A stretch of DNA of 64,000 bases from Ceratobasidium sp. AG-K (taxonomy: Eukaryota > Basidiomycota > Agaricomycetes > Cantharellales > Ceratobasidiaceae), in the NCBI GenBank assembly GCA_037039685.1, contig JAWNGF010000005.1:1364001-1428000 (forward strand), in the 5' to 3' direction. A program made the position numbers and the translations under genes. Positions within the stretch are counted from its first letter, which is position 1. Each line of letters starts with the position of its first letter. The notes beneath the pieces are model-generated. The model saw only the letters and a program-made list of their open reading frames with translations. It made no database searches and was not told the DNA's origin. Of the stretch, positions 1 through 12,600 are shown one piece after another.

Positions 1-728
1 ACACTCGATCACAGGGATAGGTTTGATCGAAGCGCGGTTCGAATTCGAGCTGCGAGCCGGAGAACCAGGACACGAGGTGATCGACAACGAAGGAGCTATT
101 ACATCCACGAGGTAGGATCGTCCCATTAAATAATCATTGGGGAGCATAGCCTTGATACGCACAATGCAAATTTGGAACTTCGCCATTCCCGTTACGCAAG
201 AAAGAAGCAGGACTGGCAGGATACTTGAATGGGTAATTTCCAGTTGCCTCGAGTGACTGGCAAGCTGTTATGAGCCACCAACGCACCGATCGGCGCCCCA
301 TATATGTGTTCTGGTGATCCCCTATCAGACTGATTGCATTGCGTTTTCCATGCACGCCGCTATTAGGGTCCTTGGCGCATTAGATCCAACACGCCGATAG
401 ACGCGCGATCAGAGCCACTCGAGCCATTTGGTTTCCTCTAATCCTACTCGTGTGTCGACGCATACCCACCCAAGTTACCCCCAAAGCAGGTTAGAATACA
501 AGAGCTATGGTGACAGCGAAAGTTTGTTCCTCCCAATCAGTAAACAGATTTGATGGAGGCACTGAGCCATGGAAAAAGGAGCACCGATACCATCCTCAAC
601 TCGGAAGCAAATATATATTATCAAACTTGGAGTACCGCGTTTCAAACGGAAACAAACAAATTAGACAAGTGCAGTCAAGTGCAGTCAAGTGGATGACTAC
701 GATTCATCTCAGTCCAAGAAATTGCCGT
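1..728. other. Left edge of window, no confident gene
   Basis: One plus-strand frame is open from base 2 to a stop at 113-115 and could be the last 37 codons of a gene lying outside the window, but the stretch is too short to judge. A perfect 10-bp tandem duplication sits at 671-690. The rest is probably the 3' flank of the minus-strand zinc-finger unit that ends at 729. I see nothing else in it. Confidence 0.3.
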
Positions 729-2886
729 TCAACCACGGCTACCTCTTCCGCGCCGCTTCATTGTCAGCCCGGAGTGGGTCGATTTTATGTGTCTATTGAG
801 ACCGGCTCTGTTCACAAATGCAGTGTCACATTGTGTACATTTATGCCCTAGAACACCCTTTAGTCTCAACCAGTTAAAGATTTGAGGGCACTTACGCTTC
901 AACCCGGCATGAAAATGCATATGATCAGCCAACAAGCTAGGTCGGCTGAATTTCTTTTTGCACAGTGTGCATACCTTTTGACCCCGGATGTGCGTCAATG
1001 TTTCAGCCGAGTCTCCCGTAGCTTTGGGGTTGTTGTTGGGAGGCGAGTACTCGATGATTGACAGTGTGCGAGGGACGCCATTGAATGATGGCGCCTGTGC
1101 TTGTGGAGCCACGTCGCCTTGTGATACTGTGGCAATCCGATCGCCCGGCGGCTGCCGTTGTCCAGCCCCGACATTTGGTACGGCGTGTAGTCCGGGCCCT
1201 AAGCATCGAGTTAGACGATGCAAAGCGAAAGATCAATGAGTAAACCTACCAAACATATTATTACCCGGACCGGCCGCGATGGCAGAATCGATTAGAGGCA
1301 CCTGATAGCCTATTTGTGGCTGGAAGGGCATTGGCGGCGCGTTAGCTTGCCCATGAGGATCCGAAGAGTGACCATGACCACTCGGCCAGGCGGGTATTGG
1401 GAATGGGGGGCTGGGATCAGATGGTGCTGACGCCAAGGGAAGCCCGACTAGAAGAAAAAAGGCATCTGGCAAAAGGCTAAGGTTGAGAAATCGGCTTTCG
1501 ATTAGCTCCCGAAGAAGGCGAACGTTCTTCTGAAGCTCGGTTTGCTGGACGCTGGTTGGCGAGCCGCCGAAGCTGGCGGAGCCACCCAAACTCTGGTCAC
1601 CTTGGATGTACCCCGTATCCCGAGCATCTTGGTTGGCCTGGCCAAAACAACCCGGACCAGACGAGCCAGAACCATATGGATCGAAAGCTAGACGGTGGCC
1701 GCCCGTATACGATGCCGATTGCAGGGGAACTCCGTGCAAACTTTTGGACAGTGGCCTAACTACGACTGCCCCAACCGGAGGGTCAGAAAAATGGCCGTCA
1801 GGAGCGCGTTGCCCAAACAAGACATGCCCGTATATGCGGCCCAAATGCTGTGCTAACGCAATGCGATGCACAAGTGCTAGGGCCTGTTCGTAATCGCGAG
1901 AGACACAGTGATTGCCAGGATGTTGCCGTTCGAAAGGGTGAGTGTAAGCGGCTATAGATCAATTAGAATGGGCCGCGTTTAGCATGTAAACTTTACTCAC
2001 GGGCTTGGGGACGAGGATATTGTTCAGAAGGTAAGGGGCGGGGAATGTTAGGTTGGTCCTAGAAGTGAACAGATTAGAACCCCCTGAACCGAAGACTATA
2101 AATAGGCGAGAAAGGTGCGCACCTGTTTGACAGATTCGCGTAACAAAGGGTCTGACAGGGAAGTGTCGCAAACGGAGTCACAGTAGTCGACCCGAATGTT
2201 GGGTTCGACTCGATCGTTAGAGGTATTTTCCATCGACGATTGGCCCCCGGGGTTATCATATACGGGAGGCAGAAATATAGGTTCACCAGGCGAATTAATA
2301 TAGGAATCATTGTCGTCACTTTCTTTTTTAATTATCACGTAGGGGTCGCAGGGCACTGAATCAAGTGTTAGCTTTCCAAAGGCAGAGAACGCTAGCGAGG
2401 TACAAGGCGTACCGTCAGCTTCAGTCTTGATGGTTGCAAACTTAGGAGATACAATGGCTTCATGGATATGGGGACTCCCAAGAAGAGAAGCAAGGAGAGG
2501 GCAGGCATACGCTTCAACCTCTGTCTCTGGGGTGACCAGTTCAGAGCTTCCATAATCTTGGACCTTTGGGATTTGCGGAACCGTTAGTCGTCATCGTAAC
2601 TGGAGAGGAGCAGGTCAGTCCATACCGTGCGTGTAGACTCGGCGATCAAGGGGCTCCGCTCGAGCACATGCCGCTTGGTGGCAGAACCGTGAGAGTCTAA
2701 GATGTTGGGTTTATAAGCCAGCTCGTGCACTAAGACTAGTTGGCCAGGATTGAATGAGCAACCAGGATAGTGATCACGGGAAAGACACCTACCATCGTCA
2801 ACCTGCAGCCGAGAAAGACACCCCCTGGATAGGAGGGAGAGATCATCCAGGGTGTGAATGGGATCCTCTTTGACCAGGGAACTCAT
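729..2886 (-). CDS. C2H2 zinc-finger protein, unit ZF-A (intact, 627 aa)
   Basis: Two C-terminal C2H2 fingers suggest a nuclear DNA-binding protein; no target can be read from sequence. Six exons join in frame from the ATG at 2884-2886: 2626-2886, 2123-2563, 2001-2058, 1250-1951, 896-1198 and 729-847. Introns are 48-64 bp with GT..AG ends. Finger 1 (about residues 564-584) is C-x2-C-x12-H-x3-H and finger 2 (about 592-613) is C-x2-C-x12-H-x4-H; the tail is basic (KRRGRGSRG). The 48-bp intron between the fingers is a multiple of three with no stop, so its retention would only lengthen the linker. The N-terminal half carries two psi-K-x-E sites (IKTE, IKKE) in acidic surroundings. Its closest relative in the window is ZF-L, which shares the N-terminal segment around PLxASLxG. 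No frame break was seen. Confidence 0.8.
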
Positions 2887-3404
2887 CGAGTGACTCGAGT
2901 AGGGGATGTAGTCTCTCCGCTCGAGCTCAGCGCTGTTAAATAGCTGATGGCCCCAGATTATTCTAGTCCAAAACGAACAGACTGGTTATCCTAAGATAAA
3001 CATAATATGGCTTGGCGGATGTGCAGGTTGGCAGAGGTTCGCGTCCCGCAGCGTCGAACGAGGGGATGCGATAAACGCAGAAGCACGATAACATCAGGTG
3101 GTCGACGGACGAACAAGATGGACAGGGCCGCCTGCTTCCTTTGGTTGGCGGATCGACGCCGCTGACCGAAAAGGAAATGATAGCCAGGGTGCCTCTGCCC
3201 TGGGTGTGCATCATGGTACTGAAACTTCAGCTCGGTTCGGGCCTGAGGACACGTGTGGTTTGAGCGGCTCGTGTGGCGATGCTTCAGTCATCTCGATTGC
3301 CAGTTGGGTTTGCGATGATGTGCAGGACACGCTCAGTTGAAAACACTATCCAAAAAAAAGATTTAACATTTGAAATAAATTCAGTGTGCACACAAAACCG
3401 AAGT
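2887..3404. other. Spacer between ZF-A and ZF-B
   Basis: About 520 bp between the ZF-A start codon and the ZF-B stop codon. It must hold the ZF-A promoter and the ZF-B 3' untranslated region. Open frames here overlap on both strands and look unselected. No repeat or RNA gene seen. Confidence 0.4.
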
Positions 3405-5095
3405 CTATTTGCCATGCTGACGACTCTTGTGTCGTGTTGCACTTGGAGTATAGGGAACAAAGGCATGCGAGGAGCGTGTATTTCCTCTGAACCTGTTGTG
3501 ATTCGACGGCCCAGCCTCTGGCGTCCGCCTTGGGATCTCTGTTTGTTTGTAGCCAGGCGAGGGCAAGCTCTGCGGATGTGTCGCATTGGGGTGTGCTTTC
3601 TTGAGGTGCCGCATCACACCAGAGTGGCTAGCATATCCCAGCCCACATCCTCCAACAGTACAACGATGGGGTTTTTCTGAGGTAGGTGGGTCAGGCGAGC
3701 GTCCGCAATGCTAGTATTTAAGTACCCGCTTACCATTATAATGCGTGCGTATATGGTCATTTAGCAGGTACGGACGGTGAAAGCCTTTTCCGCACTGACC
3801 ACAACTATGGGGCCCCTCGCCGTCTCTTTGGTCAAATTGGGCGCCTGGGGGCTGAGATTCAGGTCTGGCATTCGGTGGTGTAGCTAGCCGAGTTGAACGC
3901 GACTGGAATGTTGTCAAGATATTGTCCGAGGAGTTCATCGACGGGCCCGCCTCTCCCCCTGAGCCGATCTCGCCAACGGAGGGAAGACTGTCGGTGGTCA
4001 ATGGCACTACGGAATCAGAACCAATAATCGGATTGGCGCCAAAGGCAGGAGCGGCCTGTCGGAGCCAAGGACCCAAGGCGGTGCGGTCCGCGAGATCCTG
4101 CGTGTCCGCAATATCACCGGGACTGGCCATAGACTGATCCGGCATATCCAGCGATAGGTCGAACCCTGGCAAGCCAGGCGTTTCGCGCACTGGTTCGCCA
4201 AGTTCACACAGTGGCAAAGCCGAGAGCCAAGCAGCTCCGTTATGGGATAAACCCAAAGGAATATCGAGGGTCAAATGTTGAAAGGTGGATGCGTTTTCTT
4301 CTGTAGTGGCCCGAAGAACATAAGTTTAGTGGGCTATGCATATCCGAATGGGTGACTAACCTTGTATCACTCCAGGTGTATTAGATTGTTGCGGCTTGAA
4401 TCCGTTCCATGTAGACTCCTGGGGGGCCGTCCGTGTGTTTGCCAAGGATAATCCCAGTGCAAGCCCCTCAGAGAACGCCTTGGAAAGGAGTTCGGGTAGT
4501 GTCGCCTGTTGAACTGGTACTGGTGGGTTCGGAGCGAAATGGGGCGATTGAGTAATAGTGCTACCAAGAGAGCCATGTGACACGTCCAGAAGTGAATTAT
4601 TGGGTGCTGGAGCAAGGTCTCCGAGGTGATCAGATAGTCCCCATGATTCGAGCTCTTGGGGCGAAAGCGTATCGATACCGGGGCCAGGACCTTGGCCCGA
4701 CCAAATGCCGCACCCATCCTCCAAACATGGGTTGGTATTCCCCGGCGCTTGACTCGAACCGGACGTGTAGCTGAATTGGAAGGCCGGGTCAGAGCCGCAG
4801 GGATCCCGGCTAAATGCATAAGGAGAAAACAGTCCCAGCAGATGGTTGACTCGAAGCTTTCGTCGGCACGAACGTATCGGGAAGGAAGTTGAAGGCACTG
4901 CCGGTATAGTATTTGCAAGCTGGTTGCGCTTCGCGGCAAGTCGTAAAATACATAGACCTTTTGATGGATGTTGTCGCCAAGGGAGAAGCTGAGATGGCGT
5001 GCAGTGCGGGACAGAAGGGGAGAATCGTTAGTGCCATGACATCGACTTCGGAGCGCCCACTGCCAAGCCGTCAGTGCCCTCCTTTCATGAATCAA
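3405..5095 (-). CDS. C2H2 zinc-finger protein, unit ZF-B (C-terminal part clear, N-terminus broken or unresolved)
   Basis: The last three exons are clear: 4361 upward, 3734-4300 and 3405-3676, with GT..AG introns of 60 and 57 bp. Finger 1 is C-x2-C-x12-H-x3-H with the helix RPYLLND. Finger 2 is C-x4-C-x12-H-x4-H with an SHSG-type helix. They are joined by an NEKPH linker, a worn TGEKPY. The exon upstream of the fingers has the same length (567 bp) as its counterpart in ZF-C, and the exon before it matches ZF-C through the KRNQ and RKLR segments. That frame ends at a stop at 5028-5030, while homology to ZF-C (HGTxDxP) continues just upstream in another frame, which points to a frameshift near 5.0 kb. 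Further exons may reach about 6.1 kb. Confidence 0.65.
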
Positions 5096-6340
5096 GCAAC
5101 TTCAACTCTTACATTTTATTAAGCTTGTCGGGGCCTTGATGAACGTCCGCATTGATCATCCTACTCCCCAAATATGAGATCGCATGCGTGCGAGTCATAG
5201 CCATAGTAGCTACTAGAAGCTCTTCGGGCGAAAGGGATATTTGCGATTGGCCTTTGCTCCCACTGACGTGACCAACGAAATCAAAACGCCGCCTATTCAT
5301 CGAGGAGACATAGGGGATAGACCAGCTGAAAGTAGCCCCTCGTCGAATATAACGGATATTTGTAGAGAGACCCGCAAATCGGCCGGTGGTCTTGCCGCTT
5401 CTCTCACCTAAGTCGTACCCAAGGAGGACGCGCTCGTGTTGGAGCAAACTCGATGGGGTAGGAACAAGGGGCGGTTCGCTGGAAGATAACCCGGAATCTG
5501 TGCCGAGCGTTGTGAGTAGGACGCGAGGTATTACTTGATAAGTAACTGACTATTAGGTAAACCAAGCGGATCGGTGCGATGCACGGGCGCAAGCATACTA
5601 GTACCCAATAGTAGAGCCAGGGAGGTGGAGACTATGGAATGTAGGTCGAAGGCCGTGGAAATGCCGGCGGGTATTGCCCCACCCAGCGCCCGAGATAAGC
5701 AGAGATGCTGCAACTGGAAACGGCAGATTCCGCTAAGGCGGCTCATGTTCAACACGCCCGCTTCCCCCCCCCCCCCCCCCCCAAACCTTTTATTAACTGG
5801 ATCAGAAAGTCGAGTGGCCGGACATAATGGCGAGGGGGTGGATTTGAAAGCGGAGAGGAAGGATTCGACGGCCGCGAGGCCAGTGAACCGAACTATTGTC
5901 TAGTAGATTCGGTGGGATTTGGTAAGGCTGAATCGTCCAAATACGGAAGGACCAACGCCGAGTCCTCAGAGCTCGACGAGCCATTGTCCAAGGTCGAAGG
6001 ATCTTCAGTTTCTATGCTTGGAATGCCGTGTAGACTGTGCACTAGGCTTGGCCTATTTGGTGGATCAGCTGACTCTTGGTGGAATGAATCGACCGTCAGC
6101 TGTCCTTGTTTCATCGCGCTACGAGTTCATTAGCAAGCAGTTGTTTATCACTGTACGCTCGTAAGCTCACAGCTTTCAGGTCCGGCGGCGCCTCGGCTGG
6201 CCGGTTACCCCTGAGAGAGAGAGCTGAGCTCAGTGTGACGGAGAAGGATTAGTGACTGCAGGTAATGCTACAAGTCTTTTACGCCAGCAAGAGGTCAACC
6301 TTTTCCCGCCACCCACCGTGCCTCGTTCATTACCGAAAGA
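5096..6340. other. Probable N-terminal remains of ZF-B with a poly-C run
   Basis: The minus strand holds frames that could be 5' exons of ZF-B: 5109-5447; 5531-5755, with a hydrophobic stretch; and 5893-6114, with an ATG at 6112-6114 and an acidic Ser-rich segment. I could not splice them into one frame. A homopolymer of 19 C lies at 5764-5782. The region also separates ZF-B from the vWA-Vint gene on the plus strand, so promoters of both may be here. Confidence 0.3.
5764..5782. repeat. Poly-C homopolymer (19 bp)
   Basis: An uninterrupted run of 19 C followed by AAACC. Such runs are prone to length error in sequencing. It lies in noncoding or decayed DNA upstream of ZF-B. Confidence 0.95.
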
Positions 6341-6349
6341 AGGAAACGA

Positions 6350-8737
6350 TGGCGTTGGCAGTGTTGCACCATGTTGTATCGCGGTGTGGTGGAGAGCGAA
6401 GAGGGAACTGGAGCTGCGCCACAAGGACAACACGTGACTTGGATTTAGCGGGGATTGCCAGGAATCGAAAAGGGTCCATCAATCGGCACACCGACTTCCA
6501 GTCGAACCGTGCTCGAGTCTGGAATCTGGAATCAAGTCGACGGACTCTATACCCAAAGCTCAACGAACCTTTGCGATGGCCTCAAGACTGGGATGAACCT
6601 TATAAAAAAGGCTAGTCAGGATTCTGTGGGACCGCCAATCCCCGAACCGAACAAGGCTTCAATTTCGCAACCTTCCCCGACTACCACTACGACCCCGAAG
6701 CGCTGCTCATTCTTGAGCTCCATCAGATTCGGCCAAAAGAAACAAGCACCTACGGCGTCCTCATCTGACAGGCCACCGCCAAGTCCATCACTAATCAAGC
6801 ATGTCAAAGCACGACTTTCGTCCTCGTCTGCTAATAACCGGTTTCAAGAGCCCCGCCAACGTCTTTCTGCTGCGTTTGTCCTTAATGAAGGGCAGCCAAA
6901 CGTCGAGCCTCCTCGCCGCCATATTCGTATGCTCAGGCATTACCTTGAGGATCTGCCTCCCCGACTCGCCCAAGTTTACGATCTCTACCTTTGGGCTTGG
7001 CTATGACCCTGACTCTCGACTCCTTGACGAGATTGCAGACCTTGGTCAAGGGACGTACGGCTTCATTCCAGACTCTGGGATGATTGGCACGGCGTTCATT
7101 CATGCAGTTGCGAACCTGATGGCCGCCTGGGCCAGGAGCTGCACCCTAGATATCGAGCTCACGGAGAAGAATGCCTCCGAGTCTGCACAAAAGCAAGTCG
7201 AGGTGTTGGGTACACTTCCTGTCAAGCTCTTAAGCAGAGGAGCAAGTATCCAGATTGGAGATATTCAATACGGACAGTCAAGGGACGTTGTTGGGAAGCT
7301 CCTGCTCCCTGCTTTGTGTTTGATCAAGATTACGCTGTGAGGGTTACAGCGACTTACTCCCCTCTCACTCTGGCCAGTAATACCCCTGCGCGCCAAACTA
7401 CCTGGATCCTAGACCGCAGCCACGAGGTCAACCAATCGGTTGCTTTACAGCACGAAGTCTCCAGGCTCTCCAAAGATTATCACCAAAACAAGGGCCTGCC
7501 CGACGGGTCTCAAATTGAACAAACACTTGCGAACCACACCAACAACCCGCTACTAACGGGTCACGAACCTAGTGCAACATTAACTTCCGGCATCATGTCC
7601 CAGGTCATCTTAGGACTCCAGTCCGAGCATTGGTCCCGTTGGGGCACGCACTACATCCCGTCTCTCGCACCTTCCCATCAGCGGCAACAGTGCTCGGACT
7701 TTAAAGACTCCGGTCTGCAGGTGTATGGACGTTACTCGCCTTTGTTCACTTCAACCCGAGACAGTATTGATGAAAATTTCGATTCAATCCCACCACCAAG
7801 GCCGTCCCAGGCCCTGGCAAATCAAGGTTCGTATTATGGTCAATATGCTAGTGCCTTTCCACTTCAATTAGTTGCTAAACCGGCAGTAGCCTCCCAAAGG
7901 GCAGTTCGGTTGCGATGCGCTCAAGCGCCACCGCCTCAATCACGAGCACCAGCCCGTGCGGAAGGCCGACTTCACACGCTTTCCCAAGCGGTACCCCTAT
8001 CGCGTAAAACACCCCAAGCACTGGCGCCCCAAGCTTCTGCTAGCCCCTGAGTTTGCTATAAGTCGTTCGCGTTCAGCTTCGATTGGCTCTCACACCGTAC
8101 CCGACTGTTCCTATGCCCATCTTCCAGGGCGGAGTACAACTCGCGATCGGCGCCGTGTTTTGCCGGTTGGTGTTTGGTCGACGTTGACAACGGTCAGAAG
8201 ATCAAGGTTTCAGACCTCCATCGAGGTGGTACTAAGCTCGATACTCCTACTGGTACTTCGCGAGTCGCTGCTGTGCTCCGCACTATTTGCCGCGGTGGAG
8301 TCGCAGATTTGTGTTTGTTGGAGACGCTAGTAGTCACTCCTTGGCATCAGATCGGGCACAACGGTCGCTGGATATTTCCTGCAAATGTCCGTGAGCCAGA
8401 GTCGATGCCGTGCGACTACGTATACTCTATCCTACTCAAGCCATCTCCCAATCCCAATGCACATGCACTATGCGTTGGCGGCGTATGGTGTGTTACCCTT
8501 GGGCATTGGTCTACCGACGCTGTGCGCGCCCACACGTTCCTGGGCGACTATGCACGTGTGGTGAACTCACTGTCAAGGATGAAAGGGTACTACAAAGAGA
8601 ATGGTGTAATTGACGGCGCCGGAGTAGTTCGCGATGATAGCAGAGGACTGGTATGTGGATTCACAGGCCCGGAGGTGGAATATATTCGTGGTTGGAAGAC
8701 TCGTGATGACTTGCAGTGGGTCGCTTACGAAGTATAA
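6350..8737 (+). pseudogene. von Willebrand factor A / Vint-domain protein, frame-broken
   Basis: The frames match in order a fungal vWA-Vint protein. A vWA core with the STNLxDGLKTG metal-site loop lies near 6540-6600 and a TFGxGYDxDSxLLxEIADLG segment at 6970-7060. A vWA C-terminal extension with WGTHYIPSL, FKDSGLQVYG and IPPPRPS runs over 7640-7810. A Vint (hedgehog/intein-like) domain with TPWHQI and CVTLGHW spans about 8170-8600, with a stop at 8735-8737. The frame moves at a CCCC run near 6963 (one extra base would explain it), near 7300 (one missing base), and again between 7900 and 8170. The expected N-terminal DxSxS motif is not visible in any single frame. It is the only recognisable plus-strand gene. 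Either it is a decayed copy or the assembly has indels; some shifts could hide small introns. Confidence 0.7.
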
Positions 8738-9626
8738 GCGCATATATTTACAAGACCATGTCTCCTGTGCCCGTCCCCTGTAGCTATGTACCCAAAACAT
8801 GTTTTGATCTCGCCCCAAGCAAGGGAAGCATGGTTTGGGTACTCGTAATATCTGACTGTATATATCCACTTATCGTTTTCAAATCCAAGATTAGGTAGTA
8901 CCAACGCCTTCCACTTGGCTTACTTGGTTTAATTCTAGCAACCACAATGTGCAACGCGTGTTCCTCATCCTCACTGCCATTCAGATTCACAAACATCACC
9001 CTCAACCTTGCACTCGTATATACTACCGTTCAACTAGCGTTTGGATATAACTTCTGCAAAGAATCCGTGGTTGTTTCGAGAGTTCAAGAAACGATATGGA
9101 TTACACTAAGTAATATTTCAGGGGTGAAGATTCTGTTGCTCCTGCTGTGTACGTCACGTCGGAACAAATGCGCCTGGGCTTTGCCAGTTTGCGCCTCGTA
9201 ATCGATCAAGCCCGAGCCCTGATCGACAAGGCCATGGTGCGCGTGCCGCTGGTCCCTGTTTCCCTGCGTCCTCGTAAATTGTTTGTGAAATCCCCGCCAA
9301 GCGGGAGCGTCTGCTCGACAAAAATTACACATCCTAGATTCTGCAATTGCATGGCGATTTGGGCTTACCAAAACAACTAACGACTGCGGTTTTTGTCGAG
9401 TAGTCTGGCTGATCAAGAGGGGCACGATAGGCTTGGCTGCTACGGCAACGTTCGGCGGTTGATCAACTGCTAAAATGGATGGAGGTATACGTTGCCATTG
9501 GTTGGTGGGTCAGACCAGAAAGGACATGATCGCTAGGGTGTCCACAAACTCGGTTGATGGCAGGAAGGTTATCAAAAAGAAACATTGATTGGTGTAATAT
9601 TTACAGACACAGGACACCAAATTTCA
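8738..9626. other. Convergent 3' spacer between vWA-Vint gene and ZF-C
   Basis: About 890 bp between the plus-strand vWA-Vint stop codon and the minus-strand ZF-C stop codon. It should contain both 3' ends. Short open frames on both strands show no recognisable motif. Confidence 0.4.
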
Positions 9627-12600
9627 CTACGCCTCACGCTGACGACTCTTGCGTCGCGTTGCACTTGGATCGTAGGGAATAAAGGCACGTGAGGAACGGG
9701 TATTTCCACTTGACGTGCTCCGATTCGACGACCCGGCCTGTGGCGTTTGCTCTTGAGTCTCTGCTTGTGCTTGTGCATTACTTGGCAAAGATGCGTCTTG
9801 TGAATATACTGTCGGGGAATGCGCTTTCCTGAGATGCCGCATCACGCCGGCACGACTGGCATATCTCTTCTCGCACCCTTCCACAGTACAGGGATGCCGT
9901 TTCCCTGATATAGACGGGTCAGTGAGTGCCTACATCACTAGGAGTTTTTATGGTAAGTTTATACTCACGGTTTTCGTGTACTATGCTAATATGATCATCA
10001 AGTAGGTATCGGCGACGATAGGACCCCGGACAGTGATTGCAATGATGCTCGTTTTCTCCATACCCTGGCTGGGTTTGTGGGGTATGCGACTCGGATACGG
10101 TACCGGGCATTGTGACTGGCTGGGTCGGCTGTATGTGGGGCAGTACTGAAATACTGTCCGACCGATCGGCAGGCCAGCCAACCGCTGTAGCCGAATCGGT
10201 ATTATCACCGGGGGTATGGCCGTTGGTAGTCGATCGCAACCCTGAATCATGCGAGGCAGCAATTGGATCGGGATCGGCGCGAAGAGATGGCGACTGAACC
10301 CACGAAGCCCAAGGAATATCACCCATAAGATCCTCGGTACTCTCAGCATCGGTGGAAGCGTTCGTGGGCTGAGCCGGCACATTGAGAGGTGGTTGAATTT
10401 CAGGCAGGCCAGACACCCCGTCTACCAGCGCATCAAGGCTAGCCGATGGCAAGTCCGAGGGCCAGTTGGTTTCGTCGCGGGATAAGCCCAAAGGCGGGTC
10501 AGGGGCTGAGTAATGGATATCCGATGTAACTTCCTCTGAAGGAGCACTAATGTCAGCATGGCGACAATATGTATTCTATGGGGAGACTGGCCTTGCACTA
10601 CGTTGGGAGGGTTGGGTTGTTGGGGTCCGAATCCGTTAGGCATAGTCCCCCAGGAGCTTGTGTGCGCGTTCCCCAAGGACAATCCAACGTCGACCCCCGC
10701 AGAGAAAACCTTGAATAGCAGTTCACGCAGAGAACCCGGGACAAGCGGCACTGGTGGGTCTGGGACACCACGAACATATTGAGTAACCGAGCTACTAGTG
10801 GAGCTATGCAATGAGCCCAAAGGCAGGTTGTAGAGAGTTTGGACAATGTCCTCGAAGCCACCAGATAGTTCGAAGGACCCTGGTGCTTGGGACGAAAGTA
10901 CATTCAGGCCTGCGCCAGGACCTTGGCCCGACCAGATGCCGTCTCCGTCTCCCGAAAGCGGAAAGGTACTCCCGGGAGTTTGGCTCGAACCAAACGCTTG
11001 GCCAAATTGGAAGCCAGAGCCAGAGACACTGGGATCGAAGGCGAATGTGTAAGGACTAACCAGTCGAAGTAGTTGACCGATTCGAAGCTTCCGATGGCGC
11101 GGGGGTACAGGAAAGGAAGTCAGAGATAGCCCTCTTATGGTGGCAGCGTGTTGGTTGCGTTTCATTGGAATCCCCACAATCCATGACCCTTCCACTCCCG
11201 ACGAAATTACCCTTAGCAATTTGCACAGAGGTACAGAACGTTGCCGCCGAAGGGGGAAGTTCGGGTGAGGTGTAGAACTGGAAGTGGGTCCGCTGTCATC
11301 AATTCCCAGGACACGAGACAGGCAAGGTCCGTCCGGTTCTTTCAGTATGGCCCTCAGGTTCATGAAGTTAAGCCTACGATCGAGAACATAATTGTGGGAG
11401 TGAGAGCCTAGCGGTGTATCGGCGGTGCCGTGGCTTTGAGCTCCGAATGCCAAACTACCGACTCGTTAGTGTCCCATTTTCGTGAACTGTGTACCTCACT
11501 TACGTTTTATCACCCTTGCTGAAACCTTGATCGTCATGGGCGTTTATGGTCCCGCTCTGCGAACCCGAGATCTCAGAGATTTGAGTCGTAGTGATGGTCG
11601 TTACTGGAAGGTCCTCGGGTGGAGAGGCAATCGTACGCGGTTGGTCATTGTCCTGGTCACGCTGTTGGATTTGACAAGTGTCATCAGGGGATGCAAATGC
11701 GGGAGGAGCAGCGTGACCCTTGACTGCTTTGTGGACTTCATAAGCCCCTGTTGCATTCGACGAGGGGCTAGTTTCGGTGGGTCGGTCTACAGTGCCAATT
11801 TGATGAGTGGACGTCGTATTGTTTTCCTCTGTCGCAAAAGGCTTGTGGGAAGTTGGGCCAGGAGCGGAAGCGGCAATAGCGAAAGGCTGTAAACCGACTG
11901 GGATGAGGGTGCAGGGCGTTCGATTGTCTACCACAAGTAACGTGAGTGGGATATAAGGCAAAAACTTGGCTAGCAACCGACCTTCGGGTGGACCAGGTGG
12001 GTCAACGTGACGTGCAGGTACAAGCGTACTCGGCGGTAGATCCAAGTCGGAGGTAGATTCCGAATGTTGATCGCGGGCCGCCGGGGGGTCTGGAAACGTT
12101 GCATCATCTAGCGCTGAGGTCAAAGGAGGATGCCGCGGCGCCGAATTGTTGCTCAGGCCAAACCGGATTCTACCCAACTCGTCCACTCCTGGTTCCTTGC
12201 CTACGGAATCGGAAACTCGGGCGGCCGGACTTGGTAGCGAGCGGGACGGGTTCAAAGGTGGAGAAGAATCTCGGGTTCGTGAACGAGGAATAAGGCTATC
12301 CAGCAAAGTAGCGTCGGTATTGCGCACCTCGGCCCTAAGCGTAATATTATAAATATGACCTATTATTATACGAAGCTGTACCCTCTTACACGTTGTGGCT
12401 TGCCCAGCCCTCTACTTCCCCTACAGTATATTTCCTAATCGCCGGGTAGGTCGACCGAATTTGAGAATCATAAACTGTGGTCGTCTCGGCTGCCCAAGAG
12501 CTCGAAGATCTAACCTGGGAAAGCCTGGAGCCAATTCGACGAGCTTCCGGGTGGTCTTGAATATTGGCGTCGTTCACAACAGTGGCAGCCTCTTTTGGAT

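Noticed and set aside
2584..2886. Frame containing PGQLVLV, like the C-terminal part of a Ty3/gypsy integrase
   Set aside because: The frame splices in phase with ZF-A, and its ESTRTVW segment aligns with the first exon of ZF-L. No other retrotransposon feature is nearby.
4367..5095. Alternative 242-codon minus-strand frame over ZF-B
   Set aside because: Its 3' two-thirds run out of frame with the segment homologous to ZF-C and the fingers. Only its upstream end matches ZF-C, which I read as a frameshift in ZF-B.
5764..5782. Poly-C run as a telomere or origin signal
   Set aside because: It is a plain homopolymer, not a telomeric repeat unit, and has no related structure around it.
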